Assembly (NCBI RefSeq): GCF_001421355.1
Contig: NZ_LMKC01000004.1
Span: 372,001 to 436,000 of the forward strand
Source: Sphingomonas sp. Leaf9
GTDB taxonomy: Bacteria > Pseudomonadota > Alphaproteobacteria > Sphingomonadales > Sphingomonadaceae
Length of the DNA stretch: 64,000 nt
Direction of reading: 5' to 3'
A model generated the notes under the pieces. It did no database searches. It had not been told where the DNA came from and saw only the letters and a list, made by a program, of their open reading frames with translations. The translations under genes and the position numbers were made by a program. Shown here piece by piece: positions 47,782-55,149 of this stretch; within the stretch, counting starts at the first letter, position 1; every line of letters begins with the position of its first letter.

Positions 47782-48587
47782 AACCTTATGCAGAGGTGAT
47801 CGGTGATCCGATCGCCCATTCCAAATCACCGCTTATCCACAGCTTCTGGCTGGATCAGCTGGGCCTCGACGCCGAATATCGAAGGTTCCACGTGAAACCT
47901 GACGATCTAGGTGCCTATTTCGACAGCCGCCGCGCCGATCCGCACTGGCGCGGGTGCAACGTCACCGTGCCGCACAAGCTGGCCGCGCTCGATCATGTTG
48001 CCGATCCGGGCGACGTGCGCGGGTCGATCGGCGCGATCAACACCGTGTTTCGCGGCGAAGGCGGCGACTGGATCGGCACCAACACCGATGCCGCCGGTTT
48101 CCACGCGCCGATCGCCGGCCTCGATCTGACGAAACAGCCGGTCGCGGTAATCGGTGCCGGCGGCGCGGCGCGCGCGATCCTGTTCGCGCTGTCGCGGCTG
48201 GGCGTCGGGCGGGTGACCGTGCTGAACCGCAATCCGCTGAAGGCCGCCGCGCTGCTGTCGACCTTTGGTCTGAAGGGCGACGCGTTACCGCTCACCGCCC
48301 CGCTGCCAGCGGCGAAGCTGCTGGTCAACGCCAGCACGCTCGGCATGACCGGCCAGCCGCCGCTCGACATCGACCTCTCACCGCTGCCCGACGATGCCGT
48401 GGTCTATGACGCGGTGTATGCCCCGATCGAGACGCCGCTGCTGGCGCAGGCGCATGATCGTGGACTGGATACGATCGATGGCCTCGAAATGCTGGTGGGA
48501 CAGGCGGCGCTGGCGTTCGAGCTGTTTTTCGGCGTTGCTCCGCCGCGCGACCGGGATGACGAATTGCGCGCGCGGTTGCTGGGGTGA
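47778..48587 (+). CDS. aroE: Shikimate dehydrogenase
   Basis: A 269-residue enzyme that reduces 3-dehydroshikimate with NADPH. MKPYAEVIGDPIAHSKSPLIHSFWL carries the shikimate-binding SxS motif, GCNVTVPHKLAAL includes the catalytic lysine, AVIGAGGAARAILFAL binds NADP, and LNRNPLKAAAL follows. Start overlaps the maf stop by four bases. Within the gene are a perfect DnaA box (47833-47841, encoding LIHS) and a parS-like site (47884-47899, encoding RFHVKP). A palindromic repeat follows it. Confidence 0.95.
   Translation: MKPYAEVIGDPIAHSKSPLIHSFWLDQLGLDAEYRRFHVKPDDLGAYFDSRRADPHWRGCNVTVPHKLAALDHVADPGDVRGSIGAINTVFRGEGGDWIGTNTDAAGFHAPIAGLDLTKQPVAVIGAGGAARAILFALSRLGVGRVTVLNRNPLKAAALLSTFGLKGDALPLTAPLPAAKLLVNASTLGMTGQPPLDIDLSPLPDDAVVYDAVYAPIETPLLAQAHDRGLDTIDGLEMLVGQAALAFELFFGVAPPRDRDDELRARLLG
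47884..47899. promoter_or_regulatory. parS: parS-like centromere site 4, inside aroE
   Basis: GGTTCCACGTGAAACC matches the parS consensus TGTTTCACGTGAAACA at 13 of 16 positions. It is inside the aroE coding region, encoding RFHVKP, about 1.5 kb right of the proposed origin. Confidence 0.8.
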
Positions 48588-48614
48588 AGCGCACCACCTT
48601 CCCCCGACGACCAC

Positions 48615-48700
48615 GTACCCCCGCGCAGGCGGGGGTCCAGAGCGCCGAACGCCAATCCTGTGTTGTTTGGCCCTGGATCCCCGCCTGCGCGGGGATACGG
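48615..48700. repeat. 86-bp palindromic element between aroE and coaE
   Basis: Arms ACCCCCGCGCAGGCGGGGG and ATCCCCGCCTGCGCGGGGAT flank inner blocks CCAGAGCGCC and GGCCCTGGATC. Both arms and both inner blocks recur in the element at 18241-18327 that lies inside the YgjP gene. It is a free intergenic copy of the same family. Confidence 0.85.
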
Positions 48701-48716
48701 CAGCGGCCCTGAATCG

Positions 48717-49313
48717 ATGACCCACATCCTCGGCCTGACCGGATCGATCGGCATGGGCAAGTCGACCGTCGCGCAGATGTTCCGCGACCTCGGCGTGCCC
48801 GTCTTCGACGCCGACGCGACCGTTCACGCACTGCAAGGGCCAAACGGCGCACTGCTCCCCGCGATCGAAGCGGCCTTCCCCGGTACCACCGGCCCGAACG
48901 GAATCGACCGCCCCGCCTTACGCGACCGGATTTTCCACGACCCGGACGCGCGCCGCCTGCTCGAATCGATCGTCCACCCGGCGGTCGCGATCGAGCGTCA
49001 ACGCTTCCTCGAAACCCATGCCGCCGCTCCGCTGGTCGTCCTCGACGTCCCACTCCTGTTCGAAACCGGCGGCGACTCGCGCTGCGATTCCGTCGCGGTC
49101 GTCTCCGCTGCGCCAGAGGTTCAGCGCGCCCGCGTCCTCGCCCGCCCCGGCATGACGGAGTCGGCATTCGCGGCGATCCTCGCCACGCAACTGCCCGACT
49201 CGGAAAAACGGACGCGCGCGCGGCATGTTATCCATACCGACACGACACTCGCCGCGACGCAGCGCCAAGTCGCCGCGCTGGTCGCTTGCATGGGGCCACG
49301 TGAAGGCGGATAA
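48717..49313 (+). CDS. coaE: Dephospho-CoA kinase
   Basis: A 198-residue P-loop kinase: ILGLTGSIGMGKSTVAQMF (Walker A), VPVFDADATVHAL, and LVVLDVPLLFETGG. It phosphorylates dephospho-CoA in the last step of coenzyme A synthesis. ATG 48717 follows the palindromic element directly; no close Shine-Dalgarno sequence is evident (CCCTGAATCG), so translation may depend on coupling. dnaQ starts eight bases after the stop, on the same strand. Confidence 0.94.
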   Translation: MTHILGLTGSIGMGKSTVAQMFRDLGVPVFDADATVHALQGPNGALLPAIEAAFPGTTGPNGIDRPALRDRIFHDPDARRLLESIVHPAVAIERQRFLETHAAAPLVVLDVPLLFETGGDSRCDSVAVVSAAPEVQRARVLARPGMTESAFAAILATQLPDSEKRTRARHVIHTDTTLAATQRQVAALVACMGPREGG

Positions 49314-49320
49314 GGTGGGA

Positions 49321-50007
49321 ATGCGTGAAATCGTGTTCGATACCGAAACCACCGGCTTCAAATTTTCGGAAGGCGACCGGCTGGTCGAAATCGGATGTGT
49401 CGAGCTGGTGAACCGGGTCGAAACCGGTGCCACCTTCCACCGCTACTTCAATCCCGGCCGCTCGATGCCGAAGGAAGCGGAGGCGGTGCACGGCCTGTCC
49501 GACGCCTTCCTGTCTGACAAGCCGGCGTTCCACACCGCGATCGACGAACTGCTCGAATTCCTCGGGGACAGCCCACTGATCGCGCACAATGCCAGTTTCG
49601 ACTTCGGCTTCCTGAATGGCGAGCTGGGTGCGGCCCGGCGCGATCCGATCAGCCTGACCCGCATGGTCGATACGCTGGCGATCGCGCGCAGCCGCCATCC
49701 CGGTGCCAAGCACACGCTCGACGCGTTGTGCGTCCGCTTCGGCATCGACCGCAGCCGGCGCGTACTGCACGGCGCACTGCTCGACGCGCAATTGCTGTCG
49801 CAGGTTTATGTCGAGCTGATGGGCGGTCGCCAGATCGGTTTCGGCCTCGATGCGACGCCTGCGACCGAGTCCGAAGCGGTGGAAACCGTCGCGCCGTCGC
49901 GCGCGCGCCCGCCGCGCCATTTTTCGGCCAGCGAGGCCGAACTCGCCGTCCACGCCGCCTTCGTCGGCACGTTGAAGGACCCGTTATGGGGCCAGTCGCC
50001 GACCTGA
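49321..50007 (+). CDS. dnaQ: DNA polymerase III epsilon subunit
   Basis: A 228-residue proofreading 3'-5' exonuclease. ExoI IVFDTETTGFKFSEGDRLVEIG, ExoII IAHNASFDFGFLNGEL and ExoIII HGALLDAQLLSQVYVEL hold the catalytic acidic residues. The C-terminal part (RHFSASEAELAVHAAFV) would contact the alpha subunit. Located close to coaE and the origin, as in other alphaproteobacteria. Seven bases separate it from coaE. Confidence 0.94.
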   Translation: MREIVFDTETTGFKFSEGDRLVEIGCVELVNRVETGATFHRYFNPGRSMPKEAEAVHGLSDAFLSDKPAFHTAIDELLEFLGDSPLIAHNASFDFGFLNGELGAARRDPISLTRMVDTLAIARSRHPGAKHTLDALCVRFGIDRSRRVLHGALLDAQLLSQVYVELMGGRQIGFGLDATPATESEAVETVAPSRARPPRHFSASEAELAVHAAFVGTLKDPLWGQSPT

Positions 50008-50065
50008 GGCGTTGACAACACCCGCTTTGAGCGGCTCACACGACTTCACAATGACGGAGGATTAC

Positions 50066-50662
50066 ATGGACATCCGGGTTTCGGGGCACCAGGTCGACAC
50101 CGGGGACGCGCTGAAGGAGATGGTCCAGGAGCGACTCCAGGGCATCGCCGACAAATATTTCCAGCGCGCGATTTCGGCGAACGCGACCTTCAGCAAGGGT
50201 CCGCACGACAACGGCTTCGTCTGCGACATCGTCTGCCACGTGACCCAGGGCCTCGTCCTGAAGGGGCACAATAGCGGACAGGAGGCACAAGGCGCGTTCG
50301 TCGGTGCCGCCGACAAGATCGAAAAGCAGCTGCGCCGCTACACCCGCCGCCTGAAGGATCGTAACGCCGCACAGGTCGTCGCAATGAACGAGGCCGGCGG
50401 TTACGACAACGGCTTCGACAATGCCGGCTACACCGTGTTCGGTGGCGAACCGGAAGAGGAAGAGGTCGCCGACGCCCCGCTCATCATTGCGGAAACCCGT
50501 GTCGACGTGCCGGATGCCAGCGTATCGGACGCGGTGATGATGCTCGACCTGCGCAACACCAATGCGCTGCTGTTCAAGAACAGCGGCACTGGATCGTTCA
50601 ACATGGTCTATCGTCGCCATGACGGTACGATCGGCTGGGTCGAACCCAATCGCGCGGCCTGA
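50066..50662 (+). CDS. hpf: Long-form ribosome hibernation promoting factor
   Basis: A 198-residue HPF. The N-terminal S30AE domain (~1-100) reads MDIRVSGHQVDTGDALKEMVQERLQGIADKYFQRAISANATFSKGPHD; the C-terminal domain (~130-198) ends ALLFKNSGTGSFNMVYRRHDGTIGWVEPN, as in long forms that dimerise 70S ribosomes into 100S particles. ATG 50066 follows CGGAGG; longer in-frame ATGs at 50051 and 50012 have poorer context. It is followed after one base by ptsN. Confidence 0.93.
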   Translation: MDIRVSGHQVDTGDALKEMVQERLQGIADKYFQRAISANATFSKGPHDNGFVCDIVCHVTQGLVLKGHNSGQEAQGAFVGAADKIEKQLRRYTRRLKDRNAAQVVAMNEAGGYDNGFDNAGYTVFGGEPEEEEVADAPLIIAETRVDVPDASVSDAVMMLDLRNTNALLFKNSGTGSFNMVYRRHDGTIGWVEPNRAA

Positions 50663-50663
50663 C

Positions 50664-51131
50664 TTGTTCGATTTCCATGATCTCGTGACGCCGGAAACGG
50701 TGCTGGCGGACGTTTCCGCCGGCACCCGCAAGGCATTGTTCGCGTACATCGCCTCCGTCGCGCAGGTCGCGGCGGGGGTCGATCCGAAGCTGGTCGCCGA
50801 TCGCCTGTCCGATCGCGAAAAGCTCGGCACCACCGCATTCGGCGGCGGCATCGCTATTCCCCATGCGCGGATCGACGTGCCGCAGGGGGTCTGCGGCATC
50901 TTTGTCCGGCTCGACCGCCCGATCGATTTCGGCGCGGTCGACGAATTGCCCGTCGACCTGATCTTTGCGCTGCTCTCGCCTCCCCAGGCGGGCAGCGACC
51001 ATCTGAAGGCGCTGGCGCGGGTGTCGCGCGCGCTGCGCGATGCCGGCTTCCGGGCGAAACTGCGCGGTGCCGGATCGGCCGATGCGCTCTATGCGCTGCT
51101 GTCGGGTGTCGAGGCGCGTGACGCAGCCTGA
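50664..51131 (+). CDS. ptsN: PTS IIA-like nitrogen regulatory protein PtsN, TTG start
   Basis: A 155-residue PTS EIIA-2 domain protein: FDFHDLVTPETVLADVSAGTRKALFAYIA, FGGGIAIPHARIDVPQGVCGIFVRLDRPIDFGAVD (phosphorylatable His in PHAR) and DLIFALLSPPQAGSDHLKALARVSRAL. It is the terminal acceptor of the nitrogen PTS and affects potassium and nitrogen balance. The TTG at 50664 starts one base after the hpf stop and gives the normal length; an ATG at 50562 lies inside hpf in another frame and is not credible. Confidence 0.92.
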   Translation: MFDFHDLVTPETVLADVSAGTRKALFAYIASVAQVAAGVDPKLVADRLSDREKLGTTAFGGGIAIPHARIDVPQGVCGIFVRLDRPIDFGAVDELPVDLIFALLSPPQAGSDHLKALARVSRALRDAGFRAKLRGAGSADALYALLSGVEARDAA

Positions 51132-51582
51132 GGTGCCCGCCGGCGAAGCGGCGCATTTTCGGGCATTGGAGGCACTCTACGCCGCCGCCCCGATCAACCG
51201 CCTGTTCGATTCCCGGCTGGAAATCGTCGAGGCCGGGGTGGCGCGCATCCACTTCACCATCGACGAACGCCATTTCCATGCCGCCGGGGCAGCGCATGGC
51301 ACGACCTATTTCAAGATGCTCGACGACGCCGCCTTCTACGCCGCCAACAGCCTCGTCACCGATCGTTTCCTGCTGACCACCGCGTTCAACCTGCTGCTCC
51401 AGCGCCCGTTGGGGCCGGGCCGGGTGATTGCCGAAGGGCGCTGGGTATCGGGCAAACGCCGCGTGTTCATCGCCGACGCCCATCTGATCGACGGTGATGG
51501 GGAAGAGGCGGCGCGCGGCACCGGCACCTTCATGAAAAGCCGCATCCCGCTCGCCACCCTGCCCGGCTACGCCGCCCCGTGA
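51118..51582 (+). CDS. PaaI-family hotdog thioesterase
   Basis: A 154-residue hotdog-fold protein with a GTG start (MTQPEVPAGEAAHFRALEALY) and the core GVARIHFTIDERHFHAAGAAHGTTYFKMLDDAAFYAANSL, typical of acyl-CoA thioesterases where a HGxxxFxLxDxA-like segment forms the active site. The natural substrate is unknown. It overlaps the ptsN stop by 14 bp and its own stop overlaps the next gene. Confidence 0.87.
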   Translation: MTQPEVPAGEAAHFRALEALYAAAPINRLFDSRLEIVEAGVARIHFTIDERHFHAAGAAHGTTYFKMLDDAAFYAANSLVTDRFLLTTAFNLLLQRPLGPGRVIAEGRWVSGKRRVFIADAHLIDGDGEEAARGTGTFMKSRIPLATLPGYAAP

Positions 51583-51914
51583 GCGACTGGCCGACCGCGC
51601 TGCGCGTCAACGCCTTCACGCGCGCGGTGGAAAATGCGGGCGGCAGCGCCATGATCCTGGCGCGCGGCGACCGGGATTCAGGCGTCGTCCTGCTGCTGGC
51701 GATCGAGCGCGACGGTAGCGCCCGCCTGCTGGAGCGCGAACGCGACCTCGACGGGCATGCCCGCATTGTCCATCGCAAACCCGATCTGGTGGCCGAAGCG
51801 GACCTCACCCCCTATTGGCGGGAACGCCGGCAGCGCGATCCCGATTTGTGGGTGGTGGAGGCGATCGTCGCACGCCCCGAACCGCTCGCCGCTGAAACGC
51901 TATGGGCCGATTGA
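51579..51914 (+). CDS. DUF1491 family protein
   Basis: A 111-residue protein: MSDWPTALRVNAFTRAVENAGGSAMILARGDRDSGVVLLLAIERDG and the C-terminal YWRERRQRDPDLWVVEAIV. This is the alphaproteobacterial DUF1491 family, of unknown function. GTG start overlaps the thioesterase stop (GTGA). Last gene of the ptsN-thioesterase-DUF1491 run before a 167-bp spacer with a parS site. Confidence 0.87.
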   Translation: MSDWPTALRVNAFTRAVENAGGSAMILARGDRDSGVVLLLAIERDGSARLLERERDLDGHARIVHRKPDLVAEADLTPYWRERRQRDPDLWVVEAIVARPEPLAAETLWAD

Positions 51915-52028
51915 CCCCGCGACTCGGGCACCGGTAAGCGCCGGGTATCGGAGACAAGCGCTGTATCGGCCGGGTTGGGGTCGGTGGCGCAGTCGGGGGG
52001 CAGGCGCTCAGGTTTCGTGGTGGACCAA

Positions 52029-52044
52029 GGTTCCACGTGAAACG
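52029..52044. promoter_or_regulatory. parS: parS-like centromere site 5
   Basis: GGTTCCACGTGAAACG matches the parS consensus TGTTTCACGTGAAACA at 13 of 16 positions. It is intergenic, 38 bases before the cell wall hydrolase start, about 5.7 kb right of the proposed origin. Confidence 0.78.
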
Positions 52045-52081
52045 TGTCGGGTGCGGGTCGACCGCAGATATGTGACGATCG

Positions 52082-52723
52082 ATGAAGCTGCGCTTCCCCA
52101 TGGCGATCCTTGCCGCCATGACCCTGTTCGCCGGACTACCCGCTGCCGTTTCGGCGGAGGAAGCCTCGCCCGGTTTGATCACTAATCTCACGGCCGCGCC
52201 GAAGGTTCCTGTCCGCTTCGCCCCCCAACAAGAAATCGTACAGGACATTGCGTCGAAGCCGGTCGCTGCCACCGCCGACGCGACCATCGACCCCGCCGCC
52301 GATGACACCGACCACGCAACCCTCGCCGCCGCCGTCGCCGCACAGCCCGCGACCATCGATGACGCAGAGCTCAACTGCATCGCCATCGGCGTATATTATG
52401 AATCGAAAGGCGAGCCACTCGCCGGCCAGCTCGCCGTCGCCGACGTTATCCTCAACCGCGCCAGCTCGGGCCGCTTCCCCGCCTCGGCCTGCGGCGTGTT
52501 GACCCAGCGCAGCCAGTTCTCGTTCGTGAAGGGTGGCCGCCTGCCCGACGTCGACACCAGCCGCCCGGCATGGAAGACCGCCGTCGCCATCGCCCGCATC
52601 GCCCGCGACGACCTGTGGAAAAGTCCGGCACAGGGCGCCTTGTTCTTCCACGCCCGCCGCGTCAGCCCGAACTGGGGCAAGACCCGCGTCGCCTCGCTCG
52701 GCAACCACATCTTCTATCGCTGA
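52082..52723 (+). CDS. SleB-like cell wall hydrolase
   Basis: A 213-residue exported protein with a signal peptide (MKLRFPMAILAAMTLFAGLP, cleavage near VSA-EE), an Ala/Pro-rich linker and a C-terminal Hydrolase_2 domain (~100-213): ELNCIAIGVYYESKGEPLAGQLAVADVILNRASSGRFPASACGVLTQ, RSQFSF and GALFFHARRVSPNWGKTRVASLGNHIFY. SleB-type enzymes are lytic transglycosylases acting on peptidoglycan. Single gene; its promoter shares the spacer with parS site 5. Confidence 0.9.
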   Translation: MKLRFPMAILAAMTLFAGLPAAVSAEEASPGLITNLTAAPKVPVRFAPQQEIVQDIASKPVAATADATIDPAADDTDHATLAAAVAAQPATIDDAELNCIAIGVYYESKGEPLAGQLAVADVILNRASSGRFPASACGVLTQRSQFSFVKGGRLPDVDTSRPAWKTAVAIARIARDDLWKSPAQGALFFHARRVSPNWGKTRVASLGNHIFYR

Positions 52724-52768
52724 GCCTGCACTCTTTCCTTGTTCGCTTAATGTTCCTATACTGCGCCG

Positions 52769-53266
52769 ATGGCCAGTATCGCCCTTGGCATCCAGCCCCC
52801 CGCCCCTGACACCCATCCGCTGATCGCGGCAGAGGTTGCGCGCGGCGTCACCCGCATGCTGCTGGCGCATGACCTGACTGCGATGGCCGAAGTGCCCCTC
52901 GATGGCGGGCGCCGCGCCGACCTGATGGCGCTCGACGCGCGCGGACAGATCGTAATCGTCGAGATCAAGGTATCGCGTGCCGACCTGCTCGGGGACGGCA
53001 AATGGACCGACTATCTGGCGTCGTGCGACCGCTATTTCTGGGCAGTCCCCGCCGGGTTCGACGTGACGCCGCTATCGGGGGAGGCGTTCCTGCCCGATCG
53101 TACCGGGATCATCGTCGCCGACCGGTACGAAGCGACGATCCTGCGCGAGGCATCGACCACCCCCCTGCCCGCGCACGTCCGCAAACGCTGTACCCTCGCC
53201 TTCGCCCGCCGCGCCGCCCGCCGCCTGATCGGCGCGGTCGACCCCGAAGCAATCCAGGGATTCTAG
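52769..53266 (+). CDS. mmcB: MmcB-family DNA repair protein
   Basis: A 165-residue protein with a restriction-endonuclease-like fold: HPLIAAEVARGVTRMLLAHDLTAMAEVPLDGGRRADLMALDARGQIVIVEIKVSRADLLGDGKWTDYLASCDRYFWAVP. The D and E-x-K residues in GGRRADLMAL and IVEIKVS form the PD-(D/E)xK core. MmcB is an SOS-induced protein linked to repair in Caulobacter. No LexA box was confirmed upstream. Confidence 0.88.
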   Translation: MASIALGIQPPAPDTHPLIAAEVARGVTRMLLAHDLTAMAEVPLDGGRRADLMALDARGQIVIVEIKVSRADLLGDGKWTDYLASCDRYFWAVPAGFDVTPLSGEAFLPDRTGIIVADRYEATILREASTTPLPAHVRKRCTLAFARRAARRLIGAVDPEAIQGF

Positions 53267-53271
53267 CACGT

Positions 53272-53376
53272 CCCTCTCCCATCGGGAGAGGGAGGGAGGC
53301 GCGCAGCGCCGGAAGGGTGAGGGTGATCCCGACGATACCCTTTCCTATTGCGCACGAGTGTGAACTTTGTGAACTT
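53272..53376. repeat. Dispersed GC-rich repeat and GTGAACTTT direct repeat
   Basis: TCCCTCTCCCATCGGGAGAGGGAGGG is followed by GCGCGCAGCGCCGGAAGGGTGAGGG, a sequence type seen between genes in many proteobacteria; its first part is a hairpin (TCTCCC/GGGAGA). Directly afterwards GTGAACTTT occurs twice in tandem (53359-53376). The element separates the convergent mmcB and TIGR02186 genes and may end both transcripts. Confidence 0.65.
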
Positions 53377-53430
53377 TGAAGCACGACCGGAAATTTTACC
53401 AAACGATCATAATATCTTACCGATCGCCCC

Positions 53431-54192
53431 TTAAAATCGCCGCCACAGCGCTCCGGCAGCCCAGCCGAAGCCGACCGACAGTAGCACCGCCGCTAGCCCA
53501 TAGAGCACCGACGCACGGTTCGCGGCGATCGCCACGAAGCGTTCGAACCCCGATTTGCGAATCTCGATCTCGCGCACCGCCGCCGCCAGTACCCGACCGT
53601 CGCGGATCAGGAAGGTTTCGGCAGTGAACTTCCCCACCGGCACGCGGGCGGGGATGGTGATCGCCGCGCGGTACAGCACGTCGTCGGTAATCTCGACCGC
53701 GCCCGGCGTCTCGCGGTACAGCCCGGCCCGTTCGCGCAAGGCGACAAACCCCTTCGCAAAGCGCGCCTGATCCTCGGCCGACGTCCCGGCGGCGGGCGAC
53801 AATTGCAGGCTGTCGAGCCCCAGTTCGTAGATTGCCCGCGTCCGCTCATCCACCATCCGCTCGATCGGCCGGGCAGAGGCGATGGCGTAAAAGGATGGGG
53901 CCGAGCGATAGCGCATCCGGTCGGCATTGACCCAGATGCCGGCGACCTTTTCCTTTTCGCGCACCACGATCGATTCGGGCGGCCCTTTCACCACCACCAC
54001 GATTTCCGCCGGGCGGTCGCCCTGCGGCACGCGCCCGCCGGGATAGAGGATTGCACCGAACAGCAGCAGCTCGGCGCCGGTGAAAGAATAGGCGATCTGC
54101 ACATCGCGCGTCGACACATCGGGCACCAGCACCGGGGCGGCGGCGCCCATCGTCAGCGGGGCCAGCAGCGCGAGGGCCAGCGCGCGCCTCAC
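53431..54192 (-). CDS. TIGR02186-family membrane-anchored protein
   Basis: A 253-residue exported protein: signal peptide (GTG start, RRALALALLAPLTMGAAA), a periplasmic domain with LVPDVSTRDVQIAYSFTGAELLLFGAIL and GDRPAEIVVVVKGPPESIVVREKEKVAGIWVNADRMRY, and one C-terminal membrane helix (SVLYGLAAVLLSVGFGWAAGAL). This is the TIGR02186 family, which travels with TauE/SafE permeases in alphaproteobacteria; its function is not known. GTG 54192 overlaps the TauE stop (GTGA). Confidence 0.87.
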   Translation of the reverse strand: MRRALALALLAPLTMGAAAPVLVPDVSTRDVQIAYSFTGAELLLFGAILYPGGRVPQGDRPAEIVVVVKGPPESIVVREKEKVAGIWVNADRMRYRSAPSFYAIASARPIERMVDERTRAIYELGLDSLQLSPAAGTSAEDQARFAKGFVALRERAGLYRETPGAVEITDDVLYRAAITIPARVPVGKFTAETFLIRDGRVLAAAVREIEIRKSGFERFVAIAANRASVLYGLAAVLLSVGFGWAAGALWRRF

Positions 54193-55103
54193 GCCGGCTG
54201 TACTGTATAGATATCGTCGGGCCGCCAGCCGAGGCCGAGTGCCATGCGAAACGCCACCGCCAGCACGATAATGGCGAGCGCCAGGCGCAGATATTCGGGC
54301 TTCGCCTTTTGCGCGAACCGCGCACCGATCTGCGCGCCGGTGACCGATCCGATCAGCAACAGCACCGCCAGCACGATATCGACCGCCTTGGTCGTCAGCG
54401 CATGGACCATCGTCGCCGCGGCGGTCACGAACAGGATTTGGAACAGCGAGGTGCCGACCACGACCCGCGTTCCCATGCCCAGCAGATACAGCATCGCCGG
54501 GACCAGGATGAACCCGCCACCGACCCCCAGCAGCACGGTCAGCATCCCCGTGGCAAACCCCAGCAGCAACGGCGCGAGCGGCGAGATATACAGCCCCGAC
54601 GCATAGAATCGCCAGCGCAAGGGGAGCGCCGCGACCAGCGGATGATGCCGCCGCCGCGCCGGCCTGGGCGGGATCGCGCCGCGCAGCATGCGCACCGCGC
54701 CGATCGCCTCCTTCAGCATCAGCCCGCCGATCGATCCCAGCATCACGACGTACAGGATGGCGATGACGGTATCGATCTGCCCACTCGCCTGCAGCAGCCG
54801 GAAGACGCCCGCACCGGCGATCGACCCCAGCACGCCGCCCGCGACCAGCACCCATCCCATGCGGAAATCGACCCCGCCACGCCGCAGATGCGCGAACACG
54901 CCCGACACGCTCGCGCCCGTCACTTGGCTGGCGGCCGACGCAGCGGCGACGGTCGGCGGAATGCCGTAGAAGATCAGCAGCGGCGTCGTCAGGAATCCGC
55001 CGCCGACCCCGAACATGCCCGACAAGAACCCCACCCCGCCGCCCAGCAGCACGATGACCAGCGCATTGACCGACAGGTTGGCGATGGGGAGGTAGAGGTC
55101 CAT
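54189..55103 (-). CDS. TauE/SafE-family sulfite/organosulfonate permease
   Basis: A 304-residue permease with about eight hydrophobic helices and the family signatures GGGVGFLSGMFGVGGGFLTTPLLIFYGI and FATGMLTVLLGVGGGFILVPAMLYLLGM, two inverted repeats. TauE/SafE proteins export sulfite or sulfonate compounds. With the overlapping TIGR02186 gene it forms a two-gene operon. Substrate not determined here. Confidence 0.92.
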   Translation of the reverse strand: MDLYLPIANLSVNALVIVLLGGGVGFLSGMFGVGGGFLTTPLLIFYGIPPTVAAASAASQVTGASVSGVFAHLRRGGVDFRMGWVLVAGGVLGSIAGAGVFRLLQASGQIDTVIAILYVVMLGSIGGLMLKEAIGAVRMLRGAIPPRPARRRHHPLVAALPLRWRFYASGLYISPLAPLLLGFATGMLTVLLGVGGGFILVPAMLYLLGMGTRVVVGTSLFQILFVTAAATMVHALTTKAVDIVLAVLLLIGSVTGAQIGARFAQKAKPEYLRLALAIIVLAVAFRMALGLGWRPDDIYTVQPA

Positions 55104-55149
55104 GGGCCTTCCGGTTACCGCTTTCGGTGCCAGCGTGCCAGCAACGCGT

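Noticed and set aside
50237..50248. CACGTG inside hpf (and others at 30160 and 49300) as further parS sites
   Set aside because: Only the central hexamer matches; the flanking GTT and AAC positions are missing.
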